Assembly (NCBI RefSeq): GCF_900129315.1
Contig: NZ_FQUS01000013.1
Location: 1 to 64,000 of the forward strand
Direction of reading: 5' to 3'
From: Fodinibius roseus
Lineage (GTDB): Bacteria; Bacteroidota; Rhodothermia; Balneolales; Balneolaceae
Length of the DNA stretch: 64,000 bases
Shown one piece after another: positions 1 to 8,025 of this stretch (position 1 is its first letter; the number at the start of each line of letters is the position of its first letter). The notes beneath the pieces were generated by a model. It was not told the DNA's origin. It did not search any database and saw nothing but the letters and a program-made list of their open reading frames with translations. Position numbers and translations under genes: made by a program.

Positions 1-63
1 CAGCTGGCGATTAAATTTGGAGATCGGCTTCCACTTGATTTAACCCGGAACACTGATGAATAA
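1..63 (+). CDS. Possible 3' end of a gene entering from the left
   Basis: Frame 1 is open from the first base and ends at a TAA at 61-63, giving 20 residues that read QLAIKFGDRLPLDLTRNTDE. The composition looks protein-like and the stretch is less AT-rich than what follows. It may be the tail of a neighbouring gene, but it is too short to identify. An open frame this short can also occur by chance. Confidence 0.3.
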   Translation, partial: QLAIKFGDRLPLDLTRNTDE

Positions 64-225
64 AACAAACCAGACAGAGTTCAGCTTACACTCCCCGAAG
101 GTTTTTTGTTTTTTTATTTGAATAATATTGTTAAGTAAGTTTAACCTAAAACTAGGTTTAGCATTTTCTTGATTAAGTTTTTCATACTTCTCCTTCAAAA
201 TATTCTTTACAGCTTGTTGCTCCAT
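40..225 (-). CDS. Small Lys-rich hypothetical ORF
   Basis: This 61-codon ATG frame has a charged, amphipathic N-terminal half (many Lys and Glu residues, spaced leucines) and a hydrophobic tail. No family is recognised. It lies beyond the hsdR end of the AT-rich defence island and its 3' end overlaps the possible plus-strand gene end at 1-63, so at most one of the two is likely real. It may be a small island gene, a decayed remnant or chance. Confidence 0.22.
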   Translation of the reverse strand: MEQQAVKNILKEKYEKLNQENAKPSFRLNLLNNIIQIKKQKTFGECKLNSVWFVLFISVPG

Positions 226-251
226 CCAATTAAATTTTAATTTGTTATCTC

Positions 252-419
252 AATTATAGGATAATAAAAACACCTCCCATTATAATACAAGAAATAAAAC
301 CAAATAGATTTGCATCACCCAAAAATGCTCGTAATTATTCCACCAATAAAACTAAACGATTGTCCCATGTCATAGGAGGCGAATAGAATGAGCAGCCAAA
401 GAGAAATCTGGTAGTGTAA
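252..419 (-). pseudogene. Decayed membrane-protein C-terminus (MFS-like), frameshifted
   Basis: Just downstream of hsdR the minus strand reads in one frame as a hydrophobic segment (WLLILFASYDMGQSFSFIGG, then IITSIFG) and stops. Shifting frame by one base in a G run near 316-322 restores a second hydrophobic segment (DANLFGFISC, then IIMGGVFIIL) before a stop near 252. The pattern resembles the last two helices of a major facilitator transporter. There is no start codon. I read it as a remnant at the island margin. The assignment is an inference from composition. Confidence 0.35.
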
Positions 420-424
420 ACCTC

Positions 425-3400
425 TTAATAGTCCACTGACTCCTTACCATTAATTTTACTATAAACATTCTTTAGAATATGCCAGCTCGCTAAATCTCTA
501 AATTTCTCATCCTTAATCATCTTCATGGATATCTCCTCATTGCCATCCATGCGATCAATGATAAGCTGTTCAAGTTCCTTTTCGAATATATATCTAAAAT
601 CATCTAAATTATTAGCCTTAGCAGCTTTCTGAATATCTTCATCTAAGATCGCTTCTTCTTCAATTTGATCGAAAAAGAGTTGGTCAGCTTGGGTAAAATT
701 AGTGCCAAAACGCTCGTTTAAAAGCTCGACCAACTGAGATAGCTTAACATACTCTTCACGGATTTTTCCAGTTCCAACATCCGAAGGCCCCTTAATATCT
801 CTACTTTCACCTTCAGATAGATCTATAGATCCATCACTTATTTTTTCTAATCTATAGAATTTCAAAGCTACTTCATTTTCTAGCTCGTACTGCGTATCGC
901 TTGAATTTTTTGGAAGTCTTGATAGTAAAAACCTACCATAGGTGTATAATTGTTCTAATTCCGAGTCCTTAAAAGGTATAATTTGAGATAAAAAGCCATA
1001 CATATTCCGATAACTTACCAATACAGATTTAAACTCATCTTGTTTTTCCTCATCTAACTCTTTGAATCTCTCAACGACTGGATCTAACACAGCATATAGT
1101 TTAGCGTGGTCTGTATCAGTACTTTTGAATTCAGGTTTGTAATAGATTTCACAAAATGCTTCTATGTCCTCCTCATCAAATATGCGAAAACCCTCTAACT
1201 GTGCTTGTAGTTCATAAAGTTTTCGAGGTTCTACATCCTCCGCAAAAGGTGTTTTCTCGTAATAGGGCTTAAAAGCATTAAATATTTCTTCCCTATCATT
1301 CACAAAGTCTAAAACAAAAGTATCATCTTTCCCTGGATAACGGCGATTTAATCTTGACAAAGTTTGTACCGCCTGGATACCTGACAATCTTTTATCCACG
1401 TACATTGTATGTAATAAAGGCTGATCGAAACCAGTTTGATATTTTTCGGCTACTAATAATATCTGATATTCATCAGTACCAAATTTCTTTGGCAATTCTT
1501 TTTCACGAATCCCATTATTCATACCAACCTCAGTAAACTTAGAACCAGGTTTATCAGGATCTTCAACTGTTCCTGAAAAAGCAACTAAGGTTTTTATATC
1601 ATTATATCCCTTCTCAGTTATATATTTATCAAAAGCTTGCTTATAACGAACTGCATGTAATCGAGAGCTTGTTACCACCATAGCTTTTGCTTTACCCCCG
1701 ATTTTATGCATTGTATGATGACGGAAATGTTCTACCATTACCTCCGTTTTCTGAGCAATGCTATAAGGATGAAGCTTTAGAAATCTAGCTAGTGCTTTAG
1801 AACCTTTTTTCTTTTCAAAATCGGGATCCTCATCAACAGCCTTTATTAAACCATAATAACTTTTATAGGTCGTATAGTGTTTAAGCACATCCATAATAAA
1901 ATTTTCCTCTATGGCCTGACGCATCGTATAAAGATGGAAAGGTGGTTCCCCGTCGGGACCTGGTGCATTAAACACTTTTTCAGTTTTATACTTAGGTGTA
2001 GCGGTAAAAGCGAAGAAGCTAATATTCTCCTGCCGTCCCCTCTTTGCCATTTCACGCAAGACGAACTCCTGATAATCATTTTCCTCATCCTCTAGCTCAT
2101 CTTCAGCTGCTTCTTTAATGCCATCTTTGTTTAACACAGATCTAAGATCAGCAGCCTGTTCCCCTGTCTGTGAGCTATGTGCTTCGTCAACTATTACCGC
2201 ATAATTTTGTCCCTCTAAATCTTCAACTTTATCGGTAACAAAGGGGAATTTTTGTAACGTTGAAATAATAATTGGGGTAGCATTATCCAGAGCATTAGCT
2301 AATTGAGTTGAGTCTTTTTCAATTTTTTTTACGACTCCACTCTTATGATCAAATTGATAGATCGTATCCTGCATCTGCTTATCCAACACAATACGATCTG
2401 TTATCACTACTATTGAATCAAAAATTTTCTGGTCTTTTGCATTATGTAAACTCGAAAGACGGTAAGCCAGCCAAGCAATGGTATTGCTTTTACCCGAGCC
2501 AGCAGAATGTTGTATCAAGTAATTTTTTCCCGGCCCTTGGCCTTCAGCATCATCAACAAGTTTTCTTACGGCATCCAATTGATGATACCGAGGAAATATC
2601 ATATTCTCTTTTCGAATCACCCTGATACCTTGGTCCGTCGATATCTTCTTTTCTTCAACCTCTAAATGCAGAAAGCGAGCTAGAATATCCATAAAGCTGT
2701 CTTTCTGCAGTACTTCTTCCCATAGATACGTTGTTCTATATCCGTCTGGATTAGGCGGGTTCCCTGCACCTCCATCGTGCCCTTTGTTAAAAGGCAAAAG
2801 ATAAGTATCACTCCCTTCTAGTTTAGTCGTATAATAAACTAGGTCTGGATCAACGGCAAAATGAATTAGAGCCCGTTTCTTAAATTGAAAAATTAGATCT
2901 TCAGGATTACGCTCACCTTTATATTGTTTTTTTGCATCTTCAACATTTTGATCCGTAAGAGGATTTTTTAGTTCTATAGTGGCTACTGGTAAACCATTGA
3001 GAGTAAGTACAATATCTATTGACTTACTTGGCTCACCTTCGCTATAGTGAACCTGACGTGTAAAAGTAAGGACGTTACGTTGATACAGTTCTTCAGATTC
3101 CGGATTCATTCCATGAGGTGGACGAAAGAAAGCAACACGTAAACGTTTGCCAAAACATTTGAATCCATGCCGAATTACATTAAGAATTCCCTGACTATTA
3201 ATAGCATGATGTAATTCTTTGATCACATAATTTTCTGTATCATCTCCGTAAAATTGCTCAATAGGGCCCCATTTTCGAGGCTGAGTATCTTTAATGAAAG
3301 TTGTGACAAGCTCGGGAAAAAGTGCCCACTTCCTATTAAAATTAGAAGGATCCCCTTTCTTATAACCTCCTTTAAAACTACATAAAAAAGCTTCTATTGC

Positions 3401-3436
3401 TTTTTCAAACGCTATTTCCTTATAATTTATTGACAT
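425..3436 (-). CDS. hsdR: Type I restriction enzyme R subunit (HsdR)
   Basis: This is the ATP-dependent translocase and endonuclease subunit of a type I restriction system. It cuts unmodified DNA once assembled with HsdM and HsdS. The N-terminal nuclease has a PD-(D/E)xK signature around D141 and E155-L-K157 (IELKNPL). The superfamily 2 motor follows: Walker A SAGSGKS at about 311-317, DEAH at about 417-420, then FTATPK. The C-terminal region is helical and acidic. At 1003 residues it has normal family length and no disruption. Its start overlaps the end of hsdS by 17 bases, so translation is probably coupled. It is the last gene of the minus-strand operon. Confidence 0.95.
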   Translation of the reverse strand: MSINYKEIAFEKAIEAFLCSFKGGYKKGDPSNFNRKWALFPELVTTFIKDTQPRKWGPIEQFYGDDTENYVIKELHHAINSQGILNVIRHGFKCFGKRLRVAFFRPPHGMNPESEELYQRNVLTFTRQVHYSEGEPSKSIDIVLTLNGLPVATIELKNPLTDQNVEDAKKQYKGERNPEDLIFQFKKRALIHFAVDPDLVYYTTKLEGSDTYLLPFNKGHDGGAGNPPNPDGYRTTYLWEEVLQKDSFMDILARFLHLEVEEKKISTDQGIRVIRKENMIFPRYHQLDAVRKLVDDAEGQGPGKNYLIQHSAGSGKSNTIAWLAYRLSSLHNAKDQKIFDSIVVITDRIVLDKQMQDTIYQFDHKSGVVKKIEKDSTQLANALDNATPIIISTLQKFPFVTDKVEDLEGQNYAVIVDEAHSSQTGEQAADLRSVLNKDGIKEAAEDELEDEENDYQEFVLREMAKRGRQENISFFAFTATPKYKTEKVFNAPGPDGEPPFHLYTMRQAIEENFIMDVLKHYTTYKSYYGLIKAVDEDPDFEKKKGSKALARFLKLHPYSIAQKTEVMVEHFRHHTMHKIGGKAKAMVVTSSRLHAVRYKQAFDKYITEKGYNDIKTLVAFSGTVEDPDKPGSKFTEVGMNNGIREKELPKKFGTDEYQILLVAEKYQTGFDQPLLHTMYVDKRLSGIQAVQTLSRLNRRYPGKDDTFVLDFVNDREEIFNAFKPYYEKTPFAEDVEPRKLYELQAQLEGFRIFDEEDIEAFCEIYYKPEFKSTDTDHAKLYAVLDPVVERFKELDEEKQDEFKSVLVSYRNMYGFLSQIIPFKDSELEQLYTYGRFLLSRLPKNSSDTQYELENEVALKFYRLEKISDGSIDLSEGESRDIKGPSDVGTGKIREEYVKLSQLVELLNERFGTNFTQADQLFFDQIEEEAILDEDIQKAAKANNLDDFRYIFEKELEQLIIDRMDGNEEISMKMIKDEKFRDLASWHILKNVYSKINGKESVDY

Positions 3437-4799
3437 ATTTTACCCTATCTTGACTGACTTTAACATCTCCAGTAACAGCTTTATCTATTAATGTTGAACG
3501 ATACTCTTTCATTCTAGCAATACCTCTCTTTACTTGCTTTTCTAGCTTATCTATTTTCTCCATCCGCTTATTAAGAAAGTCAATAATTTTCTTCTGTTCT
3601 GGAACTGGAGGTACTGCTATAATCGAGTCTTTAATACTGCCAAGAGTTAAACCAAACCTCGTTACACCATTTGCTGCAACTTCAAATTGACTATTTACCG
3701 CCTGTGACTGTAACCACCGAAATAAAAACTCACCCACTAACTTATTTGAATCTGGTCTTATATGAGCCAAATGATAGCCACAAAGTACATTATTAAAATC
3801 ATTTTTAACTAACGCTGGAACCGCAATATCATCTCGGCTTTCGGAATCTTTGGTAATTATCACATCTCCTTCTTCCAGCAAAAATCTGTTTATTTCATTT
3901 TGGGAAGCAGTTGACTCCATAAACTCAATAGATTCGTCTATAAACTCATTATCATAAACATCGGTATAATTGCATAAAAGCACATCTTGATGATCGTCTC
4001 TACTTCTCTTGTCAACATTGCTTGATTGCACTTTTGAAATAAATTTCAATCGCATAACCTCCCAATGCTTCGGAATATCACCTAGCCATGCAACACCAGA
4101 AGGCTTACTTTTTTTACCAGATTCTAAACCATTAGTTACAGTTTGAGTTACTAAAGCCTGACGATTTTCTTCTAATTGGTCTAAAAGTTGATACTTCTTT
4201 TGAATGAGGGTATCTATCTGTCCAGTTTTCCAATCTATCAAGCTAGTAATTTTCTTCTGTTCTGGAACTGGAGGTACTGCTATAATCGAGTCTTTAATAC
4301 TGCCAAGAGTTAAACCAAACCTCGTTACACCATTTGCTGCAACTTCAAATTGACTATTTACCGCCTGTGACTGTAACCACCGAAATAAAAACTCACCCAC
4401 TAACTTATTTGAATCTGGTCTTATATGAGCCAAATGATAGCCACAAAGTACATTATTAAAATCATTTTTAACTAACGCTGGAACCGCAATATCATCTCGG
4501 CTTTCGGAATCTTTGGTAATTATCACATCTCCTTCTTCCAGCAAAAATCTGTTTATTTCATTTTGGGAAGCAGTTGACTCCATAAACTCAATAGATTCGT
4601 CTATAAACTCATTATCATAAACATCGGTATAATTGCATAAAAGCACATCTTGATGATCGTCTCTACTTCTCTTGTCAACATTGCTTGATTGCACTTTTGA
4701 AATAAATTTCAATCGCATAACCTCCCAATGCTTCGGAATATCACCTAGCCATGCAACACCAGAAGGCTTACTTTTTGCGAATGTACTTATATCTGCCAT
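3420..4799 (-). CDS. hsdS: Type I restriction specificity subunit (HsdS) with two identical TRDs
   Basis: HsdS selects the DNA target for methylation and cleavage. The protein has the usual layout of two target-recognition domains (TRDs), each followed by a helical conserved region, but the two TRDs are the same. Residues about 9-184 and 230-405 are identical, encoded by a 530 bp perfect direct repeat. The helical spacers differ: one runs from about 185 to 229 and contains DQLEENRQALVTQTV, the other from about 406 to 459. Each TRD starts KPSGVAWLGDIPKHWEV and ends PPVPEQKKI, typical of the family. In known type I enzymes each TRD reads one half-site, so identical TRDs should read a symmetric bipartite site. 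The start overlaps the abi gene by 13 bases and the end overlaps hsdR by 17. Confidence 0.93.
   Translation of the reverse strand: MADISTFAKSKPSGVAWLGDIPKHWEVMRLKFISKVQSSNVDKRSRDDHQDVLLCNYTDVYDNEFIDESIEFMESTASQNEINRFLLEEGDVIITKDSESRDDIAVPALVKNDFNNVLCGYHLAHIRPDSNKLVGEFLFRWLQSQAVNSQFEVAANGVTRFGLTLGSIKDSIIAVPPVPEQKKITSLIDWKTGQIDTLIQKKYQLLDQLEENRQALVTQTVTNGLESGKKSKPSGVAWLGDIPKHWEVMRLKFISKVQSSNVDKRSRDDHQDVLLCNYTDVYDNEFIDESIEFMESTASQNEINRFLLEEGDVIITKDSESRDDIAVPALVKNDFNNVLCGYHLAHIRPDSNKLVGEFLFRWLQSQAVNSQFEVAANGVTRFGLTLGSIKDSIIAVPPVPEQKKIIDFLNKRMEKIDKLEKQVKRGIARMKEYRSTLIDKAVTGDVKVSQDRVKYVNKL
3584..4113. repeat. 530 bp perfect direct repeat, copy 2 (C-terminal TRD of hsdS)
   Basis: This block is identical to 4247-4776 by eye, base for base, with a constant offset of 663 bases. 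The outer bases differ at both ends. Because 663 is a multiple of three, recombination between the copies would delete or add one TRD plus spacer in frame. Confidence 0.95.
4247..4776. repeat. 530 bp perfect direct repeat, copy 1 (N-terminal TRD of hsdS)
   Basis: Partner of the block at 3584-4113. The absence of any difference over 530 bp implies a very recent duplication, ongoing gene conversion, or an assembly error. Confidence 0.95.
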
Positions 4800-5686
4800 A
4801 GTGCCTCATTTCTCCAATATTTTGGGAATCCCATATACTTAAGTTCTATCTGATTAAATTCTTCGAACAAATCAAATAAGCGCTGCTTAAAATGGTGTCC
4901 TGGATTTATTACGTCCATTAAATAAGCCATACAACATAATATTGCGTAAGGCTTATGTACATCAATATCTTTCTTATTAATAAAAGGAAGGGATGTGAAT
5001 TTAGGCATTTTAGGAGCAACTACTAATTTCCGATTCCATAAGCGACTATGGTGTGCACAAATATTTCGCACATTACTTATTGCATGCATCCAACTTTCTA
5101 AGACAAATGGATGACCGAGATTAAACTTCCCGGAAATCGTTTTTTTGGTTTTATCTAGCTTCAAATTGTGATAGAGCTTTGACAGTGTACCCAAAGAAAT
5201 GATTTCCAAGGTCATCCAAGCCGGTGGCCGTTCCGGCTTATCATATTTGCTATTGTAGTGATCTATAAATACTTCAGCTGATCTTTCTAATTCATCATCA
5301 ATAGCGTCTAGATCGTTCTCGAAATGCTCCCTATTTCGATAAAAGGAAGAGTTCTCATACCAATGGCTCCCGTGCACTAATGCACACTGATTTATCATTT
5401 GGGTTCTAAATGCAATCTCAATCCGTTCAATTGCATCAAAAACAATTAAACGTAATCGACGGTCAAAAATGTAATAGTCTAAAATATCATTAAAAGAAAC
5501 ATCATCGGTAAAAGGATGGTCAGAGTCATCATTATCCTGAAATGGATATGTATAGGCTCGTAACCTATAAAAACTAATATAGGATAAATAGTGATGAGCC
5601 CGTTCTTCATCATCTATAGTTAGCCCACGGTCTTTTAATAAATCTACTTGGTCAGCTATACTTAGAGGAGATTTAGTAAATTGCAT
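4787..5686 (-). CDS. Abi_2 (AbiD/AbiF-type) HEPN abortive-infection protein
   Basis: The 299-residue protein matches the Abi_2 family by its opening (LSIADQVDLLKDRGL) and by HYLSYISFYRLRAYTYPFQ, followed by a helical body. Near residues 207-212 it has RNICAH, an R-x4-H signature of HEPN ribonucleases, within a NVRNICAHHSRLWNR context typical of Abi_2. The likely role is RNA cleavage causing growth arrest on phage infection; this is inferred from the family. The gene sits between hsdM and hsdS in the same direction and overlaps hsdS by 13 bases. The 188-base gap before it holds a GC-rich hairpin ending in a T run. In abiF loci a structured RNA is known at this place, so it may form a toxin with an RNA antitoxin. 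Confidence 0.85.
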   Translation of the reverse strand: MQFTKSPLSIADQVDLLKDRGLTIDDEERAHHYLSYISFYRLRAYTYPFQDNDDSDHPFTDDVSFNDILDYYIFDRRLRLIVFDAIERIEIAFRTQMINQCALVHGSHWYENSSFYRNREHFENDLDAIDDELERSAEVFIDHYNSKYDKPERPPAWMTLEIISLGTLSKLYHNLKLDKTKKTISGKFNLGHPFVLESWMHAISNVRNICAHHSRLWNRKLVVAPKMPKFTSLPFINKKDIDVHKPYAILCCMAYLMDVINPGHHFKQRLFDLFEEFNQIELKYMGFPKYWRNEALWQI

Positions 5687-5688
5687 AG

Positions 5689-5752
5689 CCTACAAAAAAG
5701 AAAAACCCGCCCGGGTGCGCTTCACAATGAGAGGCGTGGCAGGTCTTATTTG
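5689..5752 (-). ncRNA. Candidate structured RNA upstream of the abi gene (abiF-RNA-like)
   Basis: In a strongly AT-rich gap this short block is GC-rich on the minus strand. ACCTGCC (5744-5738) pairs with GGCGGGT (5711-5705) with one G-T wobble. The loop between them can form a smaller hairpin, TGTG-AAG-CGCA. The outer stem is followed by TTTTTC and a second T run. A promoter-like TATAATTG lies just upstream at about 5759-5766. The layout (own promoter, compact fold, terminator, then an Abi_2 HEPN gene) matches what is known of the abiF RNA motif. I cannot confirm the match to its covariance model. It might be only a terminator or attenuator. Confidence 0.5.
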
Positions 5753-5833
5753 ATATTCCAATTATAATAACGTGATAATTCATAAAAAAGTTTTCTTTTT
5801 AAAAAAGATTATTTCTAATACTTGTAAGAAACC

Positions 5834-5858
5834 TGTACTAAAACGGCATAGCCGTACA
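5834..5858 (-). terminator. Possible hsdM terminator
   Basis: Seventeen bases after the hsdM stop the minus strand has ACGGC-TAT-GCCGT followed by TTT, inside an outer TGTAC/GTACA pair. The stem is short but perfect. It would separate hsdM transcription from the RNA-abi-hsdS-hsdR part. Confidence 0.4.
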
Positions 5859-5874
5859 TTTTACGATTTAATAG

Positions 5875-8016
5875 CTACTGCATTTTATTAGAACCTGTTA
5901 TATCTCCCAGCATATCTACAATATCTTGTTCGATATTTTTAATATCTGCTTCTATTTCTTCAAGATCACGAGTTTGGTCAAAGTCATAAAATTTACGGTA
6001 TAAAGGAATTTCATATCCAATCTTAATTTTTTCATAATCAACCCATGCGTCAGGAAAATGAGGTTTTACCTCATTTTCAAAATATTGGTCACAATAATCT
6101 TTAACCTGCTCAAGCAATTCGCTAAGATCAGAATCTTTATGATAACCTAAGGGGAGTGGGAGTTTGATGTCATTTGGGAATGGCACATTTTCATAGTCCC
6201 GCAGATCAGAATCAGGCTCAGGATTACCTTTACTGTCTCTGCAGATATTTGCAGTTTCATCTTGCTCAGCAATCGCTTTCCAAATATTATCCCGCACTGT
6301 CTTCTTAACGCTTATATCTGCAGCATCTAGTACACCTTCTACATCATTCATAAATTTCTCTCTATTCTTATAGATAATAGATGAATCTAGCGTTTTTAAG
6401 GCTTCAATAATCGCTTCTTGTTTTTTCTCCCCCTTTTTAATCTCTTCCTTTTGCGCTTTCTTATCTTTACGCTTTCGAGATTTTGCCAAATTATTAAATG
6501 CTCTTTCGTCCCAGAGCCTTTTAATACGCCTATCAGTTGCTTGAAAATTTAAACGAAGCGGTCTTTCCACTGTCAACTTTATAAAACCAAACTCACGTAT
6601 GTCACAAATCTTGCTATACTTACATTCTTCAAAAGCCCCATATATATTTGTTAACTCATCAATTTGATTCGAAGTAATTTCATGACGTTTGCTTCCCAGA
6701 CTTTTGTCCATGTCTTGGTAATGCTCGGTCCCATCAATCAGTTGAACACTACCTCTTCGATCAGGCCTTTTCCTATTTGTTACAATCCAGATATATGTAT
6801 TTATACCAGTGTTATAGAATAGCTGATCAGGAAGTGCAATTATAGTTTCTAACCAATCATTTTCAATAATCCACCTTCGAATATTACTAGTACCTGAACC
6901 TGCATTGCCGGAATAAAGAGGGGACGCATTAAAAACAATACCTATTCGAGAGCCTCGTCCCCCGTCCTCTGGTGGTGCCACCATCTTTGAAATCATATGC
7001 TGGAGGAATAGAAATGAGCCGTCATCAATTCTTGGATATCCAGCACCAAAACGTCCATTAAATCCTAAGTCTTCATGTTCTTTTTTTACCACATCTTCTT
7101 CAGGATACCATTCTACTCCGTATGGAGGATTTGCCAACATATAATGGAATGTCTCGTTCTTATATCCATCTTCGGTTTTACCATCACCAAGGGTATCACC
7201 GAATACAATATTTTCTGGACTCTCTCCTTTAATCAACATATCTGAAGCACAAATTGCCCAAGACTCATCATTAAACTCCTGCCCAAATAGTTCAATATTT
7301 AGACCTTCACTATGTTGCTCTATATAGCGCTCAGACTCAGATAACATTCCACCTGTACCGCAAGTGGGATCATATATTTTTACCAATAATCCCTCTTTAT
7401 TAAATAGGTCGTCATCGTAGGTATACAATACATTTGCCATTAGTTCGATGACTTCACGGGGGGTAAAGTGATCACCTGCTTCTTCATTGGCTTGCTCATT
7501 AAAACGACGAATGAGTTCTTCAAAAATGTAACCCATATCAAGATTGCTGACTGTAGCTGGACTAAGGTCAACATCCTTGAACTCCTTCATTACTTTATAA
7601 AGGCGGTTTGACTCCTCAAGCTTATCAATCTCTTCTTCAAACTGGAATCTTTGTATAATCTTACGAGCATTTTTAGAAAAACTCTTGATATATGTTTTTA
7701 GATCCTGGTCTAAATTTTCATGGGCATCTACCATTTTTCCCAAAGTAAGTGGACTTGTATTGTAAAAATTAAGACCAGCTTCTTTTTTTAAAATTCTCTC
7801 TACTGCTTTATCTGGTAGATCTTGAGGCTCAAGCTCCTGATGTTTTTTTATAACATCTTCTTTAGTTGGTAATAATACACTATCAAGACGCCACAATACA
7901 GTCAGTGGCAGCATAACCTTTCTATATTGAGGTGGCCGATATGGCCCTCTCAGGAGGTTAGCTATCTTCCAAATAAAATCTATTCGTTCTTGTTGGGCTT
8001 TATTTCTTATTTCCAA
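5875..8016 (-). CDS. hsdM: Type I DNA methyltransferase subunit (HsdM)
   Basis: This is the N6-adenine methyltransferase subunit that protects host DNA and forms part of the type I complex. An N-terminal helical domain occupies about 1-150. The S-adenosylmethionine motif DPTCGTGGM is at about 216-224 and the catalytic motif NPPYG at about 296-300. At 713 residues it is longer than the roughly 500-residue classical HsdM. The extra length is a C-terminal extension with a Lys/Glu-rich stretch (KSRKRKDKKAQKEEIKKGEK) and further helices. It starts 9 bases after the end of the upstream nuclease gene, which indicates an operon. A 188-base gap separates it from the abi gene. Confidence 0.95.
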   Translation of the reverse strand: MEIRNKAQQERIDFIWKIANLLRGPYRPPQYRKVMLPLTVLWRLDSVLLPTKEDVIKKHQELEPQDLPDKAVERILKKEAGLNFYNTSPLTLGKMVDAHENLDQDLKTYIKSFSKNARKIIQRFQFEEEIDKLEESNRLYKVMKEFKDVDLSPATVSNLDMGYIFEELIRRFNEQANEEAGDHFTPREVIELMANVLYTYDDDLFNKEGLLVKIYDPTCGTGGMLSESERYIEQHSEGLNIELFGQEFNDESWAICASDMLIKGESPENIVFGDTLGDGKTEDGYKNETFHYMLANPPYGVEWYPEEDVVKKEHEDLGFNGRFGAGYPRIDDGSFLFLQHMISKMVAPPEDGGRGSRIGIVFNASPLYSGNAGSGTSNIRRWIIENDWLETIIALPDQLFYNTGINTYIWIVTNRKRPDRRGSVQLIDGTEHYQDMDKSLGSKRHEITSNQIDELTNIYGAFEECKYSKICDIREFGFIKLTVERPLRLNFQATDRRIKRLWDERAFNNLAKSRKRKDKKAQKEEIKKGEKKQEAIIEALKTLDSSIIYKNREKFMNDVEGVLDAADISVKKTVRDNIWKAIAEQDETANICRDSKGNPEPDSDLRDYENVPFPNDIKLPLPLGYHKDSDLSELLEQVKDYCDQYFENEVKPHFPDAWVDYEKIKIGYEIPLYRKFYDFDQTRDLEEIEADIKNIEQDIVDMLGDITGSNKMQ

Positions 8017-8025
8017 AGTATATAA

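Noticed and set aside
1-60. Distal attachment repeat of the tRNA-Phe 3' end
   Set aside because: I compared the left edge with the tRNA 3' end and found no match. If it exists it lies outside the window.
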